Shown here: positions 23,073-31,872 of the stretch, in pieces
Numbering within the stretch: the first letter of the stretch is position 1
Layout of the letters: every line of letters begins with the position of its first letter
Made by a program: the position numbers and the translations under genes
Notes under the pieces: model-generated
What the model was told of the DNA's origin: nothing
The model's database searches: none
Seen by the model: only the letters and a program-made list of their open reading frames with translations
Assembly (NCBI GenBank): GCA_012798115.1
Contig: JAAZNV010000005.1
Span: 1 to 50,703 of the forward strand
Direction of reading: 5' to 3'
DNA from: a candidate division WWE3 bacterium
Lineage (GTDB): Bacteria > Patescibacteriota > WWE3 > UBA101185 > UBA10185
Length of the DNA: 50,703 nt

Positions 23073-23146
23073 CGCGGGATGGAGGAATGGCACCTCACCG
23101 GGCTCATAATCCGGGGGTCCTGGTTCAAATCCAGGTCCCGCAACCA
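23073..23146 (+). tRNA. Initiator tRNA-fMet (CAT)
   Basis: The C1-A72 mismatch (CGCGGGA/TCCCGCA) marks an initiator. The anticodon loop CTCATAA gives CAT. The GGG part of the anticodon stem is kept, but its partner is TCC, so the last pair is G-T instead of G-C. CCA is encoded. Confidence 0.95.
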
Positions 23147-23228
23147 AACGTTCTTATTCTTATCCTTGTGTTGCACATCAACTTTTCTTGTCCTTGTATC
23201 CTGATTTGTTATAATCATCTTGTATTTT

Positions 23229-23303
23229 GCCAACGTAGCTCAGCGGTAGAGCGGGCGTTTCATAAGCGCTAGGTCGGTGGTCCAACTCCACCCGTTGGCA
23301 CCA
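23229..23303 (+). tRNA. Elongator tRNA-Met (CAT), unusual T loop
   Basis: Acceptor GCCAACG/CGTTGGC, A73 and encoded CCA; loop TTCATAA gives CAT. The T loop is TCCAACT, with C at position 55 in place of the near-universal T. Ile2 (lysidine) identity cannot be ruled out from the gene, but a separate tRNA-Ile(TAT) makes Met more likely. Confidence 0.88.
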
Positions 23304-23348
23304 AGTTAAAATGAAGTTTTCAATCATTTGATGTATACTCTTTAAGCT

Positions 23349-25223
23349 ATGGCTCAACAAAAATCTAAAAGCAATAAAAAACAAGAAATAAAGTTTGAAC
23401 TGCCTAAAAAACTACCAAAGAAGGTGATAATTCAAGTAAAAAAGCAAAGTTTCTTTGGTAGTACTCCATTTTTGTTATTGCTGGGGTTATTAATATACTT
23501 AACTAGCTCACTTGGTAGCTCTTCTTTTCAACAAGAGATTCCTATTGGTGATCTAGTAAAGAAAATAAACGAAGAAAAAATTCAAGATGTTGTTGTAAAT
23601 GGGGACAGAGTAGATGTTCTTCAGAAAGATGGAACAAAAGTGTATGCAAAGAAAGAAAGTGGTATTAGCTTTGATCAAATATTAAGTAACAACAACATAG
23701 ATAGATCAAAAATATCTGGAAAATTAGAAGTAGTGCATAAAGTAAATTTCCTTGATGTATTATCTCCTCTTTTAATGTTTGTACTACCAGTTGTTATCCT
23801 TTTCTTCTTTCTTAAACAAATGAAAGGACAAAGTGGAGAGATAATGTCTTTTGGAAAGTCTAGAGCAAAGGTATTTACTAAAGGGCAACAAAAGGTAACT
23901 TTTAAAGATGTTGCAGGATGTGAAGAAGCCAAAAGAGAAATGATGGAGATTGTGGATTTTCTTAAGTATCCTGCAAAGTATAGAAAACTAGGAGCAAGAA
24001 TTCCAAAAGGAGTTCTATTAGTTGGCCCATCTGGAGTTGGAAAAACTCTTCTTGCTAGAGCAATTGCAGGAGAAGCTGGAGTTCCTTTCTTCAGTGTTGC
24101 AGGAAGTGAGTTTATGGAAATGTTAGTTGGGGTTGGGTCTTCAAGAGTAAGAGATCTATTTAATATGGCAAGAGAAAGACAACCGAGCTTAATATTTATT
24201 GATGAAGTAGATGCTATTGGGAGACAAAGAGGAATGGGGATAGGAGGGGGACATGATGAAAGAGAACAAACGTTAAATCAAATATTGATAGAAATGGATG
24301 GCTTTGATGTTAGAACAAATGTTATTGTTCTTGCTGCTACCAACAGACCAGATATGCTTGACCCAGCTCTTATTAGACCTGGAAGGTTTGATAGAACTAT
24401 TACCATTCCATTACCGGATTTGCAAGATAGAGAAGAGATAATAAAAATACATATGAATGGAAAACCTATTGATGAAAAGGTAAGTGTCGAGAAATTAGCA
24501 AGAAAAACAGTTGGATTTAGTGGTGCAGACTTAGAGAACATGCTAAATGAGGCAGCTATTCTTACTGCAAGAGAAAATAGAGATAAGATCATAGAAAAAG
24601 ATCTAGAAGAAGCTTCGTTGAAGGTAACAATTGGATCAGAAAGAAGAACACTTCAAACAGATGAAGAAAAGAAAATGACTGCTTACCATGAGTCAGGGCA
24701 TGCTCTTGTTGCTGCAAGTGTCAAAGAATCAGATCCGGTCCAGAGAGTTTCTATCGTTGCAAGAGGGCAAACACTTGGACACACAGATGTCCCTCCAGAG
24801 AGAGATAGGTATCAACTCACTCAAACAAGGATTACATCTTTAATAACCACTATGTTGGGTGGAAGGGCTGCTGAAGAAATAGTATTTAATGAGTTCACAG
24901 CTGGAGCGTCAAATGATATCAAAAGAGCTACAGAGTTAGCTAGAAAAATGGTTACCGAATATGGTATGAGTTCCTTGGGTCCAATTAATTATGAAGCAAA
25001 AAGTGATTTTTCATGGCTTGCCAAAGAATTTGGAGAATCTTCACAAATTAGTGATGAGATGTCATCTAAAATAGATTCTGAAATAGAAAAGATAATAGGC
25101 TCTTGCTACAAAGAAGCTAAAGTGATTTTAACTGAAAAAAGAAGTACTTTAGACAAGGTTTCTACTAAACTCTTGGAAAAGGAAACACTTGACGGGGACG
25201 AATTCAAGGAGTTAATTAACTAA
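23349..25223 (+). CDS. ftsH: ATP-dependent zinc metalloprotease FtsH
   Basis: A 624-residue membrane AAA+ protease for quality control of membrane and regulatory proteins. Two membrane segments (about 38-56 and 136-156) flank a short external domain. Walker A is GPSGVGKT (about 226-233; usually GPPGTGKT), Walker B LIFIDEVDAIG, the second region of homology RPDMLDPALIRPGRFD, and the zinc site HESGH (HExxH) with the later metal ligand in the C-terminal domain. TATACT (23334-23339) is 9 nt before the ATG. Arginine codons are AGA/AGG almost throughout. It follows two Met tRNAs. Confidence 0.97.
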   Translation: MAQQKSKSNKKQEIKFELPKKLPKKVIIQVKKQSFFGSTPFLLLLGLLIYLTSSLGSSSFQQEIPIGDLVKKINEEKIQDVVVNGDRVDVLQKDGTKVYAKKESGISFDQILSNNNIDRSKISGKLEVVHKVNFLDVLSPLLMFVLPVVILFFFLKQMKGQSGEIMSFGKSRAKVFTKGQQKVTFKDVAGCEEAKREMMEIVDFLKYPAKYRKLGARIPKGVLLVGPSGVGKTLLARAIAGEAGVPFFSVAGSEFMEMLVGVGSSRVRDLFNMARERQPSLIFIDEVDAIGRQRGMGIGGGHDEREQTLNQILIEMDGFDVRTNVIVLAATNRPDMLDPALIRPGRFDRTITIPLPDLQDREEIIKIHMNGKPIDEKVSVEKLARKTVGFSGADLENMLNEAAILTARENRDKIIEKDLEEASLKVTIGSERRTLQTDEEKKMTAYHESGHALVAASVKESDPVQRVSIVARGQTLGHTDVPPERDRYQLTQTRITSLITTMLGGRAAEEIVFNEFTAGASNDIKRATELARKMVTEYGMSSLGPINYEAKSDFSWLAKEFGESSQISDEMSSKIDSEIEKIIGSCYKEAKVILTEKRSTLDKVSTKLLEKETLDGDEFKELIN

Positions 25224-25245
25224 AACACTAAGAAGGAGAGAAAAG

Positions 25246-25503
25246 ATGAATACAGGTATAAGTGTGGGATCTTATGTTGGAAAGATTAATCTCAAGCATG
25301 TTCATATTGGCGATAGGTTGATTTTTAATGATGGTAAGGTCATTGCTTTGGTTGAAGTTTTAGCAATAGAACAATTTGGAAATGTGAGATATCAGGTAAT
25401 TGAGTGTTTGGGTGGTGATAAGGATAGCCTTAGTTTTGACACTACTTTAAATTGGACTGATCCTTGTTTCCTTTACTTCTTACCAGGGGACCCTTCTTCT
25501 TAA
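25246..25503 (+). CDS. Unknown 85-residue protein
   Basis: A small soluble, beta-rich protein (hydrophobic/Gly alternation such as IGDRLIFNDGKVIALVEVLA) of unknown family. An AAGGAGAG Shine-Dalgarno stands 5 nt before the ATG, like the accessory cassette genes, but no promoter of its own is evident, so it may be read from ftsH. The stop codon is inside a terminator hairpin. Confidence 0.6.
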   Translation: MNTGISVGSYVGKINLKHVHIGDRLIFNDGKVIALVEVLAIEQFGNVRYQVIECLGGDKDSLSFDTTLNWTDPCFLYFLPGDPSS

Positions 25504-25520
25504 AGAAGGGTTCTTCTCTT
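25490..25520 (+). terminator. Terminator overlapping a stop codon
   Basis: ACCCTTCTT (25490-25498) pairs with AAGAAGGGT (25503-25511) and is followed by TCTTCTCTTC. The TAA at 25501-25503 is in the loop. Confidence 0.6.
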
Positions 25521-25534
25521 CTCTTCTCCCATAT

Positions 25535-25571
25535 CTTATAGTTTGACATATAAATTAATATTTACTATAAT
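25535..25571 (+). promoter_or_regulatory. Consensus promoter with CTTATAGT block
   Basis: CTTATAGT directly precedes TTGACA (25543-25548); 17 nt later comes TATAAT (25566-25571). Both hexamers are perfect, and the block matches the accessory-cassette signature. Confidence 0.8.
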
Positions 25572-25601
25572 CCTAGTTAATACTTAAAAAGGAGAGTAAT
25601 C

Positions 25602-25937
25602 ATGCATGTAAATGTATTGACTGTTTCTTCCAAGGGTAAAACACGGGTCAGAAAAATTTGGAAGGATGATAAAACAAAAAAGTTCTCATTTGGTAGAATT
25701 TTTACTGACCCAAAAGGTTTGTGCTTGGAAGTCAAAAAACCTTTCCTTCAGCAGTTTTTTTGTTTTTTCAGAAAGATCCTCGGCCTTGGATGTATTCGTA
25801 TTGAAATGAATCGTAAAGCTGTAAAGCCAGGGAAGAAAGTAATTCTGGAGCCAGGCGAAAACCGCTTGGTGTATAAAATCGTCAAATCAGGAAATACTAT
25901 TGTTAAAGAAAGAAATGTTATTAACGTTACGTTTTGA
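25602..25937 (+). CDS. Cassette gene: unknown basic protein
   Basis: A 111-residue, lysine-rich, predicted beta-strand protein (RIEMNRKAVKPGKKVILEPG, ENRLVYKIVKSGNTIVKE). A central FLQQFFCFFRKILG patch could associate with membrane. No known domain. It is a complete transcription unit: consensus promoter, AAAGGAGAG Shine-Dalgarno, own terminator. Separate from its neighbours ftsH and tatD. Confidence 0.65.
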   Translation: MHVNVLTVSSKGKTRVRKIWKDDKTKKFSFGRIFTDPKGLCLEVKKPFLQQFFCFFRKILGLGCIRIEMNRKAVKPGKKVILEPGENRLVYKIVKSGNTIVKERNVINVTF

Positions 25938-25946
25938 TCTATTTTT

Positions 25947-25985
25947 AAGACCCTTGGATATATAACCCTAGGGTCTTTCTTTTTA
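25947..25985 (+). terminator. Terminator of the 111-residue gene
   Basis: AAGACCCT (25947-25954) pairs with AGGGTCTT (25970-25977), followed by TCTTTTT. Confidence 0.85.
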
Positions 25986-26014
25986 TCTTCTTTTCTAAGA
26001 TAATTCTTATCACC

Positions 26015-26794
26015 ATGCTCATTGATTCTCATTGTCATTTAGTTCATAAAAATTATGAAATTCCTTTAGAACAAATTCTTTCTGAAGCAAGAGAAAATGA
26101 TGTAAATAAATTTATTACCATTGGGACATCAATTAAAGAAAACGTAATTGCAATGCAAACAGCAGAAAAGATAAGAGATGTTTATTGTTCTATTGGAATA
26201 TATCCTCATGAAGATAAAAAGATAACAATAAAAGAATTAAGAAACTCTCTTAAGGAAAACTTAAAAAGATCAAGTAAGATTGTAGCTATTGGTGAATGTG
26301 GAATAGATATATCAAACTGGGAAAATGGAAGAAAGATAGAAGATCAGATAGAACTTTTTGAAATGCAGATAGACCTTGCCAAAGAGAATAATCTTCCAAT
26401 TATTATCCATAATAGAAATGGTGATAAAGAGGTTTTAAAGCTTTTAGAAAAACATTCCAGCTTTGATTTAAGAGGGGTAATACATTGTTTTGACTCAACT
26501 TGGGAATTCGCACAAAAAGTATTAAACCTTGGTTTCTATGTTTCCTTTAGTAACTTAATCACTTATCCAAGGAAGGATGACGTTCTTGAGGTGGTAAAAA
26601 ACATTCCAATGAATAGATTTCTAGTAGAGACAGATGCTCCTTACCTTCCTCCTCAAAGCTTAAGAGGTAAGAAAAATTATCCAAAATATGTTAGAATTGT
26701 TACTGAAAAAGTCGCACAGGTAAAACAAAAAACCTTTGAGGAAGTATCTAAAGCTTCATATGAAAACACCTGTAAGCTTTTTAGCATATTATGA
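26015..26794 (+). CDS. tatD: TatD-family metal-dependent DNase
   Basis: A 259-residue TIM-barrel hydrolase of the TatD family (3'-5' DNase, DNA repair). Metal ligands are seen in order: HCH near the start (IDSHCHL), the Glu of AIGECGID, His of IIHNRNGDKEVL, His of VIHCFDST and Asp of LVETDAPYLPP. Its stop overlaps the start of the next gene (ATGA), so it is co-translated with a glycosyltransferase. No Shine-Dalgarno. Confidence 0.95.
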   Translation: MLIDSHCHLVHKNYEIPLEQILSEARENDVNKFITIGTSIKENVIAMQTAEKIRDVYCSIGIYPHEDKKITIKELRNSLKENLKRSSKIVAIGECGIDISNWENGRKIEDQIELFEMQIDLAKENNLPIIIHNRNGDKEVLKLLEKHSSFDLRGVIHCFDSTWEFAQKVLNLGFYVSFSNLITYPRKDDVLEVVKNIPMNRFLVETDAPYLPPQSLRGKKNYPKYVRIVTEKVAQVKQKTFEEVSKASYENTCKLFSIL

Positions 26795-28332
26795 GTTCAT
26801 TTGTAGAAAAAAATGATAGGTTTGTACATAGATCCCTTGAGGTGCTGCTTGGTGTGTTGACTTGGAGTTTCCTTACATCTCCAGTGTGGTTAGGTCTTCT
26901 TTACCCTCCAGCTATAGTATATCTTTTGACATTTTTAACTGTATATTGGTCGTATCTTGCGTTAAGGCATACTATTGGATTGTTTAAAGGGTATAGATTA
27001 TATGAGGAAGAAATGGCACAAGATTGGTATCTTGAATGTAGAAAACTAGATTTTTCTAAACTTCCAGATAAGGAAACATTGCCCTCAAATTTATCTGACA
27101 TTAAGCATATGATAATGATCCCAGTTGTTAACGAGCCAGATCAAGTTCTTGGAGATTGTATAAATAGTATCTTTAATCAAACGTTTTCCTTAAAACAAAT
27201 AATTATTGTATTTACTGTAGAAGAGAAATATTCAACTGAAGTGATTGAAAGAATTAAAAAAATAATTGGAGAAAAAGAAAAGGACTTTTATAAAATAATG
27301 TTTTTTGTACACCCTGCTGGTATACCAGGAGAAGCAATTGGTGATGGTGGTGCCAATAGAGCTTGGGGATCTTCTCATGCTGTAGAAGAACTAAGAAATC
27401 TTGGAGAAAATCTTAGGAATTATACTTTTAGTAATCTTGACTCAGATCATGTGTTAAATAGGCAGTACATTGCCAGGTTTACTTATGCGTACTTAACAAC
27501 GGATAAAAGAGATAATCACTTTTACTCATCAGCAGTTCCTCTTTTTGATAACAACTTGTGGAGAGTTCCTTTAATGATGAGATTAGAGGCAAACGGTGTA
27601 ACATTAGGAGTTTTATCTGACTGGGCAATATCGAAAGGAAAGGTTAGAAAGACTTTTTCTGCATTTTCCACGTCACTTCAAACATTAATTGATGCTGGAT
27701 ATTTTGATGTAGCCTTAGGAGCAGACGATACAATCTTTTATTGGAGAGCTTTCTTTGCAAGAAACGGTGAATTTGATGGAGTTCCATATTTTATTCCATA
27801 TTCTGCTGATGCTGTAGAAGGAAAGAATTATCTTGATTCTCATAAAAGTTTATACAAACAGCTTTTAAGATGGGGGTGGGGGGTAGTAGACTTTCCTCTT
27901 TCTGTAAAAGGGTTTATGAAGAATAAGGATATAAAAGTTTCAAAGAAAGTTGGATGGGTAGTTAGGCATTTAAAGGAAAGAGTTCTTCTTGTGAACACGG
28001 TATTTTTAATAACGTTTGGTTTTGGGATTGTTACTTTGGTAAATCCCTTTGTTAAACAATCAAACTTTGCATACAGTCTGCCAGATATTATGAGCACTAT
28101 ACTTACCTTGACTCTTGTGTTTTTAATTCCAGGAACATTTTTTAGAAGAAAGTTTGCAGTGCCTCCTCCAAAAGAATGGTCAAAAGTTAGGAGATTTCTT
28201 ACATACTTTGAAGGTCCTCTAATAATGTTGAATATGTTAACGTATTCCTTTTTGCCTTGGGTTCAAGCTCAAACAATGATGCTTTTTGGGAAGAAGTTTA
28301 AGAATTTATATCACACTGAAAAGATAAGATAG
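26791..28332 (+). CDS. Membrane family 2 glycosyltransferase
   Basis: A 513-residue protein with two N-terminal membrane segments (about 15-60), a GT-A domain (about 105-370) and three or four C-terminal membrane segments. The domain shows MIPVVNEPDQVLGDCINSIF, the metal-binding NLDSDH, the acceptor-site GADDT and a QLLRWGWG motif like the Q(Q/R)xRW of processive enzymes. It probably polymerises or transfers sugar at the inner face of the membrane. The start overlaps the tatD stop by 4 nt. It opens a run of envelope glycan genes up to 34.4 kb. Confidence 0.85.
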   Translation: MSSFVEKNDRFVHRSLEVLLGVLTWSFLTSPVWLGLLYPPAIVYLLTFLTVYWSYLALRHTIGLFKGYRLYEEEMAQDWYLECRKLDFSKLPDKETLPSNLSDIKHMIMIPVVNEPDQVLGDCINSIFNQTFSLKQIIIVFTVEEKYSTEVIERIKKIIGEKEKDFYKIMFFVHPAGIPGEAIGDGGANRAWGSSHAVEELRNLGENLRNYTFSNLDSDHVLNRQYIARFTYAYLTTDKRDNHFYSSAVPLFDNNLWRVPLMMRLEANGVTLGVLSDWAISKGKVRKTFSAFSTSLQTLIDAGYFDVALGADDTIFYWRAFFARNGEFDGVPYFIPYSADAVEGKNYLDSHKSLYKQLLRWGWGVVDFPLSVKGFMKNKDIKVSKKVGWVVRHLKERVLLVNTVFLITFGFGIVTLVNPFVKQSNFAYSLPDIMSTILTLTLVFLIPGTFFRRKFAVPPPKEWSKVRRFLTYFEGPLIMLNMLTYSFLPWVQAQTMMLFGKKFKNLYHTEKIR

Positions 28333-28346
28333 AAAGAACAAAGCAA

Positions 28347-29858
28347 ATGAGATTAGATAAAAGGATATTAAAGACAACAGAAAGTATGTTAATAAAGCTA
28401 AGGGATAAGACTTTATCAAGGTTTGTCCTAACGTCTTTAATGCCTCTTGCAACTTTCTTGTACACTCTCTTAAGATACAAATTTATAAGTGATGAAGTAC
28501 CTTTTTGGTATACAAGAATTTGGGGAGATGCTCAACTTGCACCTAAACACACACTTTTTTTAATTCCGCTGATATCCCTTGCAATTAGCTTATTTGGATT
28601 ATTGTTGATCATGATGAATAAATATTATATTAGATTCTACGAAGATGCAGTTTGGACGTGTGTTTCTTTTTGTAATACTTTTTTATTTGCTTCTGTATTT
28701 AGCATTATAAACAAAGCTTCTGCTCCTTTTACTTCAATAATTAATCCATTGTATATAAGTCTTCTTCCATCTTTTACTATTTCATTCTTATTACTTCACT
28801 TTATCATGCCATCTTTTATTGATCTAGCCCAAAGGAAAAGGTTAGTTACTAATCCTCAGGTTCACATTCACCCTGGAATGATTTTAAAGTCCCCATCTGC
28901 AAGAGGAGGGGGTTTTGTTTATGCAATTGTCTTTTTACTTACAGCCTTCTTATTTGTAGGATTTTCTAAAAACTTCTTAGGTTTTTATTTATCAATAATA
29001 ATGACTGCATTCTTGGGTATATTAGATGATTATCAGAATACTCATCCTTCTTCAAGTTATAGATTAATGGAAAACCCTGTTCTTAGGTTATTTCTTTTGT
29101 TTACTTCTGTACTTCCGGTTATTTTGTCTGGAGTAATGATTTATTCAGTTACCAATCCATTTGGTGGTGTTATAAACTTAAATATACTTGAAATTCAAAC
29201 TAACAATGGTGTCTTACCCATTGTTCCTATAATTGTTACTTCCGTTTGGGTTGTTTGGTTAATGAATGTTTTATCATGGTCAAATGGTGTAGATGGTCAA
29301 TTTCCAGGAATTGTAGGAATAGCTTCTATTATAATAGCTTTGCTAGCCTTAAGATTTAAAGACATTGAACCTAGTCATATTCAAATAGCTACTCTTGCAG
29401 CTATTAGTGCAGGTGCTGCTTTTGGATCAGTCAAATATAACTGGTATCCATCAAAAATAATGTGGGGGTTTGGGGCTATGTCTGCTGGGTTTGTAATTGC
29501 AGTTTTAGCAATACTTGCCCAAGCAAAGATTACAGTATCTGTTCTTATCGTCTTAATCCCTTTCTTAGATGCATCTTATACTGTAATAAGACGATTGGTT
29601 AAAGGAAAAAGTCCTTTTAGAGGTGATAAAGGTCATTTGCATCACATTCTTCTTGACAGAGGATGGAGTGTTAGCAAGGTAGCAATATTTTATTGGTTAG
29701 CTACCATGTTTTTTGGAGTAATTGGTCTTCTTTCCCCAGAGAGGCTAGTGTTTAAAATAGCTCTTATTATATCTGGTGTCGTGGAGTTTGTGTTAATAAT
29801 TTTAAACATTAGTTTAACAGGAAGAGATAAAGTAAGATCAGATACACAATCCTCTTAA
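28347..29858 (+). CDS. WecA/MraY-like polyprenyl-phosphate sugar-1-P transferase
   Basis: A 503-residue polytopic membrane protein (glycosyltransferase family 4, about 13 helices). It would load a sugar-1-phosphate on a lipid carrier to start glycan assembly. Family signatures are LDDYQN (DD site), the loop WSNGVDGQFPG (NxxDG), and RRLVKGKSPFRGDKGHLHHI near the C-terminal end, where the HLHH segment is typical of the WecA group. A 100-residue N-terminal extension with three membrane segments is unusual. It is 14 nt downstream of the glycosyltransferase and is likely its operon partner. Confidence 0.9.
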   Translation: MRLDKRILKTTESMLIKLRDKTLSRFVLTSLMPLATFLYTLLRYKFISDEVPFWYTRIWGDAQLAPKHTLFLIPLISLAISLFGLLLIMMNKYYIRFYEDAVWTCVSFCNTFLFASVFSIINKASAPFTSIINPLYISLLPSFTISFLLLHFIMPSFIDLAQRKRLVTNPQVHIHPGMILKSPSARGGGFVYAIVFLLTAFLFVGFSKNFLGFYLSIIMTAFLGILDDYQNTHPSSSYRLMENPVLRLFLLFTSVLPVILSGVMIYSVTNPFGGVINLNILEIQTNNGVLPIVPIIVTSVWVVWLMNVLSWSNGVDGQFPGIVGIASIIIALLALRFKDIEPSHIQIATLAAISAGAAFGSVKYNWYPSKIMWGFGAMSAGFVIAVLAILAQAKITVSVLIVLIPFLDASYTVIRRLVKGKSPFRGDKGHLHHILLDRGWSVSKVAIFYWLATMFFGVIGLLSPERLVFKIALIISGVVEFVLIILNISLTGRDKVRSDTQSS

Positions 29859-29934
29859 CCATAATTTGTTTGTAATTTAATCTTCCTTTAATATTTATAC
29901 GTAGAATAGTGTATAACAAAAAATTTAGGTTAAG

Positions 29935-30603
29935 ATGAGACTCCTGATAATTAAAGATGATAAAGAATTGCTTAAAGATGTAATTAATGAAGTCGAGAAA
30001 AATTACATAGTTGATGTTGCTTCTAACGGATCTGATGGAGCATATTTATCTCAAGTTAACGACTATGATGTGATGGTGATAGATTCAGATCTTCCTGACA
30101 TTGATAGTGTTGAGGTGTGTAAAATGACCAGAGATGCAGATATAAAGACCCCAATCTTACTCTTATCTGGAAACAATGAGCCATCATGTAAGGCTAAAAG
30201 TTTAGATGCTGGAGCAGATGTTACTTTTTCAAAGCCAGTAGATGTAGATGAGTTTATGGCCCAATTAAGAGCTTTAGCAAGAAGAAATGGGATGTTGTGT
30301 AATGGAAGTATGATAAAAATTGGAAGAATGGAAATAGATTTGAAAAAGAAACAGCTTTATGTTGGTGATAAGCCCTTGCCTTTAAGGAGAAAGGAATTTG
30401 ATCTTCTTGAGTATCTTTTGTTAAACAAAGGAAGAGTAGTATCTAGAGAAGAAATATTAGAACATGTTTGGGATCAAGGGATTTATGTGTTTAGCAATAC
30501 CGTTGAAGTTCATGTAAGGAGCTTGAGAAACAGATTAAATAGATACGTTGGAAAGAAGTTTATTAAAACAATAAGAGGATTTGGTTATAAGATCGATGCT
30601 TGA
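29935..30603 (+). CDS. OmpR-family response regulator
   Basis: A 222-residue two-domain regulator. The receiver has the acidic pair in IKDDKE (D8, D9), the phospho-acceptor D50 in VIDSDLPD and the lysine in FSKPVD. The winged-helix effector domain follows (LRRKEFDLLEYLLLNKGRVV, VEVHVRSLRNRL, IKTIRGFGYKID). No histidine kinase gene is next to it. It overlaps the start of the prenyltransferase gene, so it may control the envelope genes in which it is embedded. Confidence 0.93.
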   Translation: MRLLIIKDDKELLKDVINEVEKNYIVDVASNGSDGAYLSQVNDYDVMVIDSDLPDIDSVEVCKMTRDADIKTPILLLSGNNEPSCKAKSLDAGADVTFSKPVDVDEFMAQLRALARRNGMLCNGSMIKIGRMEIDLKKKQLYVGDKPLPLRRKEFDLLEYLLLNKGRVVSREEILEHVWDQGIYVFSNTVEVHVRSLRNRLNRYVGKKFIKTIRGFGYKIDA

Positions 30604-31583
30604 GAAAACTTCTTAAAACCACTATTATCAGTATAGTGCTTCAAAAAATATATCAAATAATTAGAACAGCAAGGCCTAGACAGTGGTTGAAGAATGCAAG
30701 TATATTTGCAGCTCCTATCCTTGCAGGAAGGCTCTTTATTGGCGATACTTTTATGCTTTCCTTTAAGGCATTTATTGCGTTTTGTGCCATTTCTTCTGGA
30801 GCGTACTTCCTGAATGATATTGTAGATGCACCAAGAGATAGGCTTCATCCGATTAAGAAGAATAGACCTATTGCATCAGGGAAGCTTTCTGTTCCTCTAG
30901 CAGCCTTAGTCTCGTTACTTCTCATATCTGGATCTATAATTTATTCCTTCTTAAATCTTGATGATTATTTTTCAATGCTTCTTGTTTTTTATATCCTTCT
31001 TCAGCTTGCTTATTCCTTTTACTTTAGAAATGTAATCATCTTAGATTCATTAATTGTTGCATCTGGATTTGTAATAAGAGTGTTTGCTGGAGGGTTTGCA
31101 TCTAGAACTTCTGTTTCATCATGGCTTGTATTAACAACAATTGGAATCTCAATGCTTTTAGCCTTTGGAAAAAGAAGATCAGAAAAAACCATTCTTGCCA
31201 AGGTCTTGGGAAGTACAGAGGATGTAGAAACGAGAAAAACATTAAGACATTATCCAGATACCCTTCTTGATAGTATGATTTCCATGTCTGCGTCTTACAC
31301 TATTCTTACATACTCCCTCTTTACATTTATGACTTCTCCTTCAGGAGTGAGTTCTAGGATATCTACATTCTTACCATCGGTTTTAAAAAGCCCTAAGCTT
31401 ATGATGTTAACTATTCCTATTGTTATATATGGTGTTGCAAGATACTTATATGTAATCTATGAAAAAGAAGAAGGAGAATCTCCAGAAAGGGCTTTATTGT
31501 CTGATAAGCCTTTATTGTTGGCTGTTACCCTTTGGGGGCTATTAATAATGACAATAATATTCCTTCTTCCTGAAATTGGTTAA
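30600..31583 (+). CDS. UbiA-family prenyltransferase (DPPR-synthase-like)
   Basis: A 327-residue membrane protein of the UbiA superfamily. RPRQWLKN at the start and NDIVDAPRDRLHPIKKNRPI (NDxxDxxxDRxHPxKxxRP) fit the decaprenyl-phosphate phosphoribosyltransferase branch, which makes the lipid precursor of arabinofuranose donors, rather than the quinone or haem branches. The second Asp-rich motif of this group would lie near LRHYPDTLLDSM. The start is a TTG overlapping the TGA of the response regulator. The gene context is envelope glycan synthesis. Confidence 0.82.
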   Translation: MRKLLKTTIISIVLQKIYQIIRTARPRQWLKNASIFAAPILAGRLFIGDTFMLSFKAFIAFCAISSGAYFLNDIVDAPRDRLHPIKKNRPIASGKLSVPLAALVSLLLISGSIIYSFLNLDDYFSMLLVFYILLQLAYSFYFRNVIILDSLIVASGFVIRVFAGGFASRTSVSSWLVLTTIGISMLLAFGKRRSEKTILAKVLGSTEDVETRKTLRHYPDTLLDSMISMSASYTILTYSLFTFMTSPSGVSSRISTFLPSVLKSPKLMMLTIPIVIYGVARYLYVIYEKEEGESPERALLSDKPLLLAVTLWGLLIMTIIFLLPEIG

Positions 31584-31605
31584 TTTAATTGTTTGCTGTA
31601 TACTT

Positions 31606-31872
31606 TTAGTCTTCAATACCACTTGATTCAGTTGATTGGTAGTATTCTCTTTCCATATTCATTATTGCTTCTTCTACTTCATCAGGAATGTTTTCATTAG
31701 TAATTTCTATTTCTTCAACTTGTTCTCCTTGTCTTTCATCCTCAGCTGATAAAACTGTAGATTTATCTTCATATTTTATTATTCCCATTGATAGGATTGG
31801 AAAGATCAACATTCCAAGAAGTATTATAAAAAGCCCAGAATTAGCAAGTGTTTTAATAAATTTCTTTAACAT
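31606..31872 (-). CDS. Small single-pass membrane protein, unknown
   Basis: An 88-residue protein with one membrane segment (about 12-32) and an acidic exposed tail (EQVEEIEITNENIPDEVEEA). It starts next to the stop of the 186-residue membrane protein, so the two are one transcript. No family recognised. Confidence 0.65.
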   Translation of the reverse strand: MLKKFIKTLANSGLFIILLGMLIFPILSMGIIKYEDKSTVLSAEDERQGEQVEEIEITNENIPDEVEEAIMNMEREYYQSTESSGIED

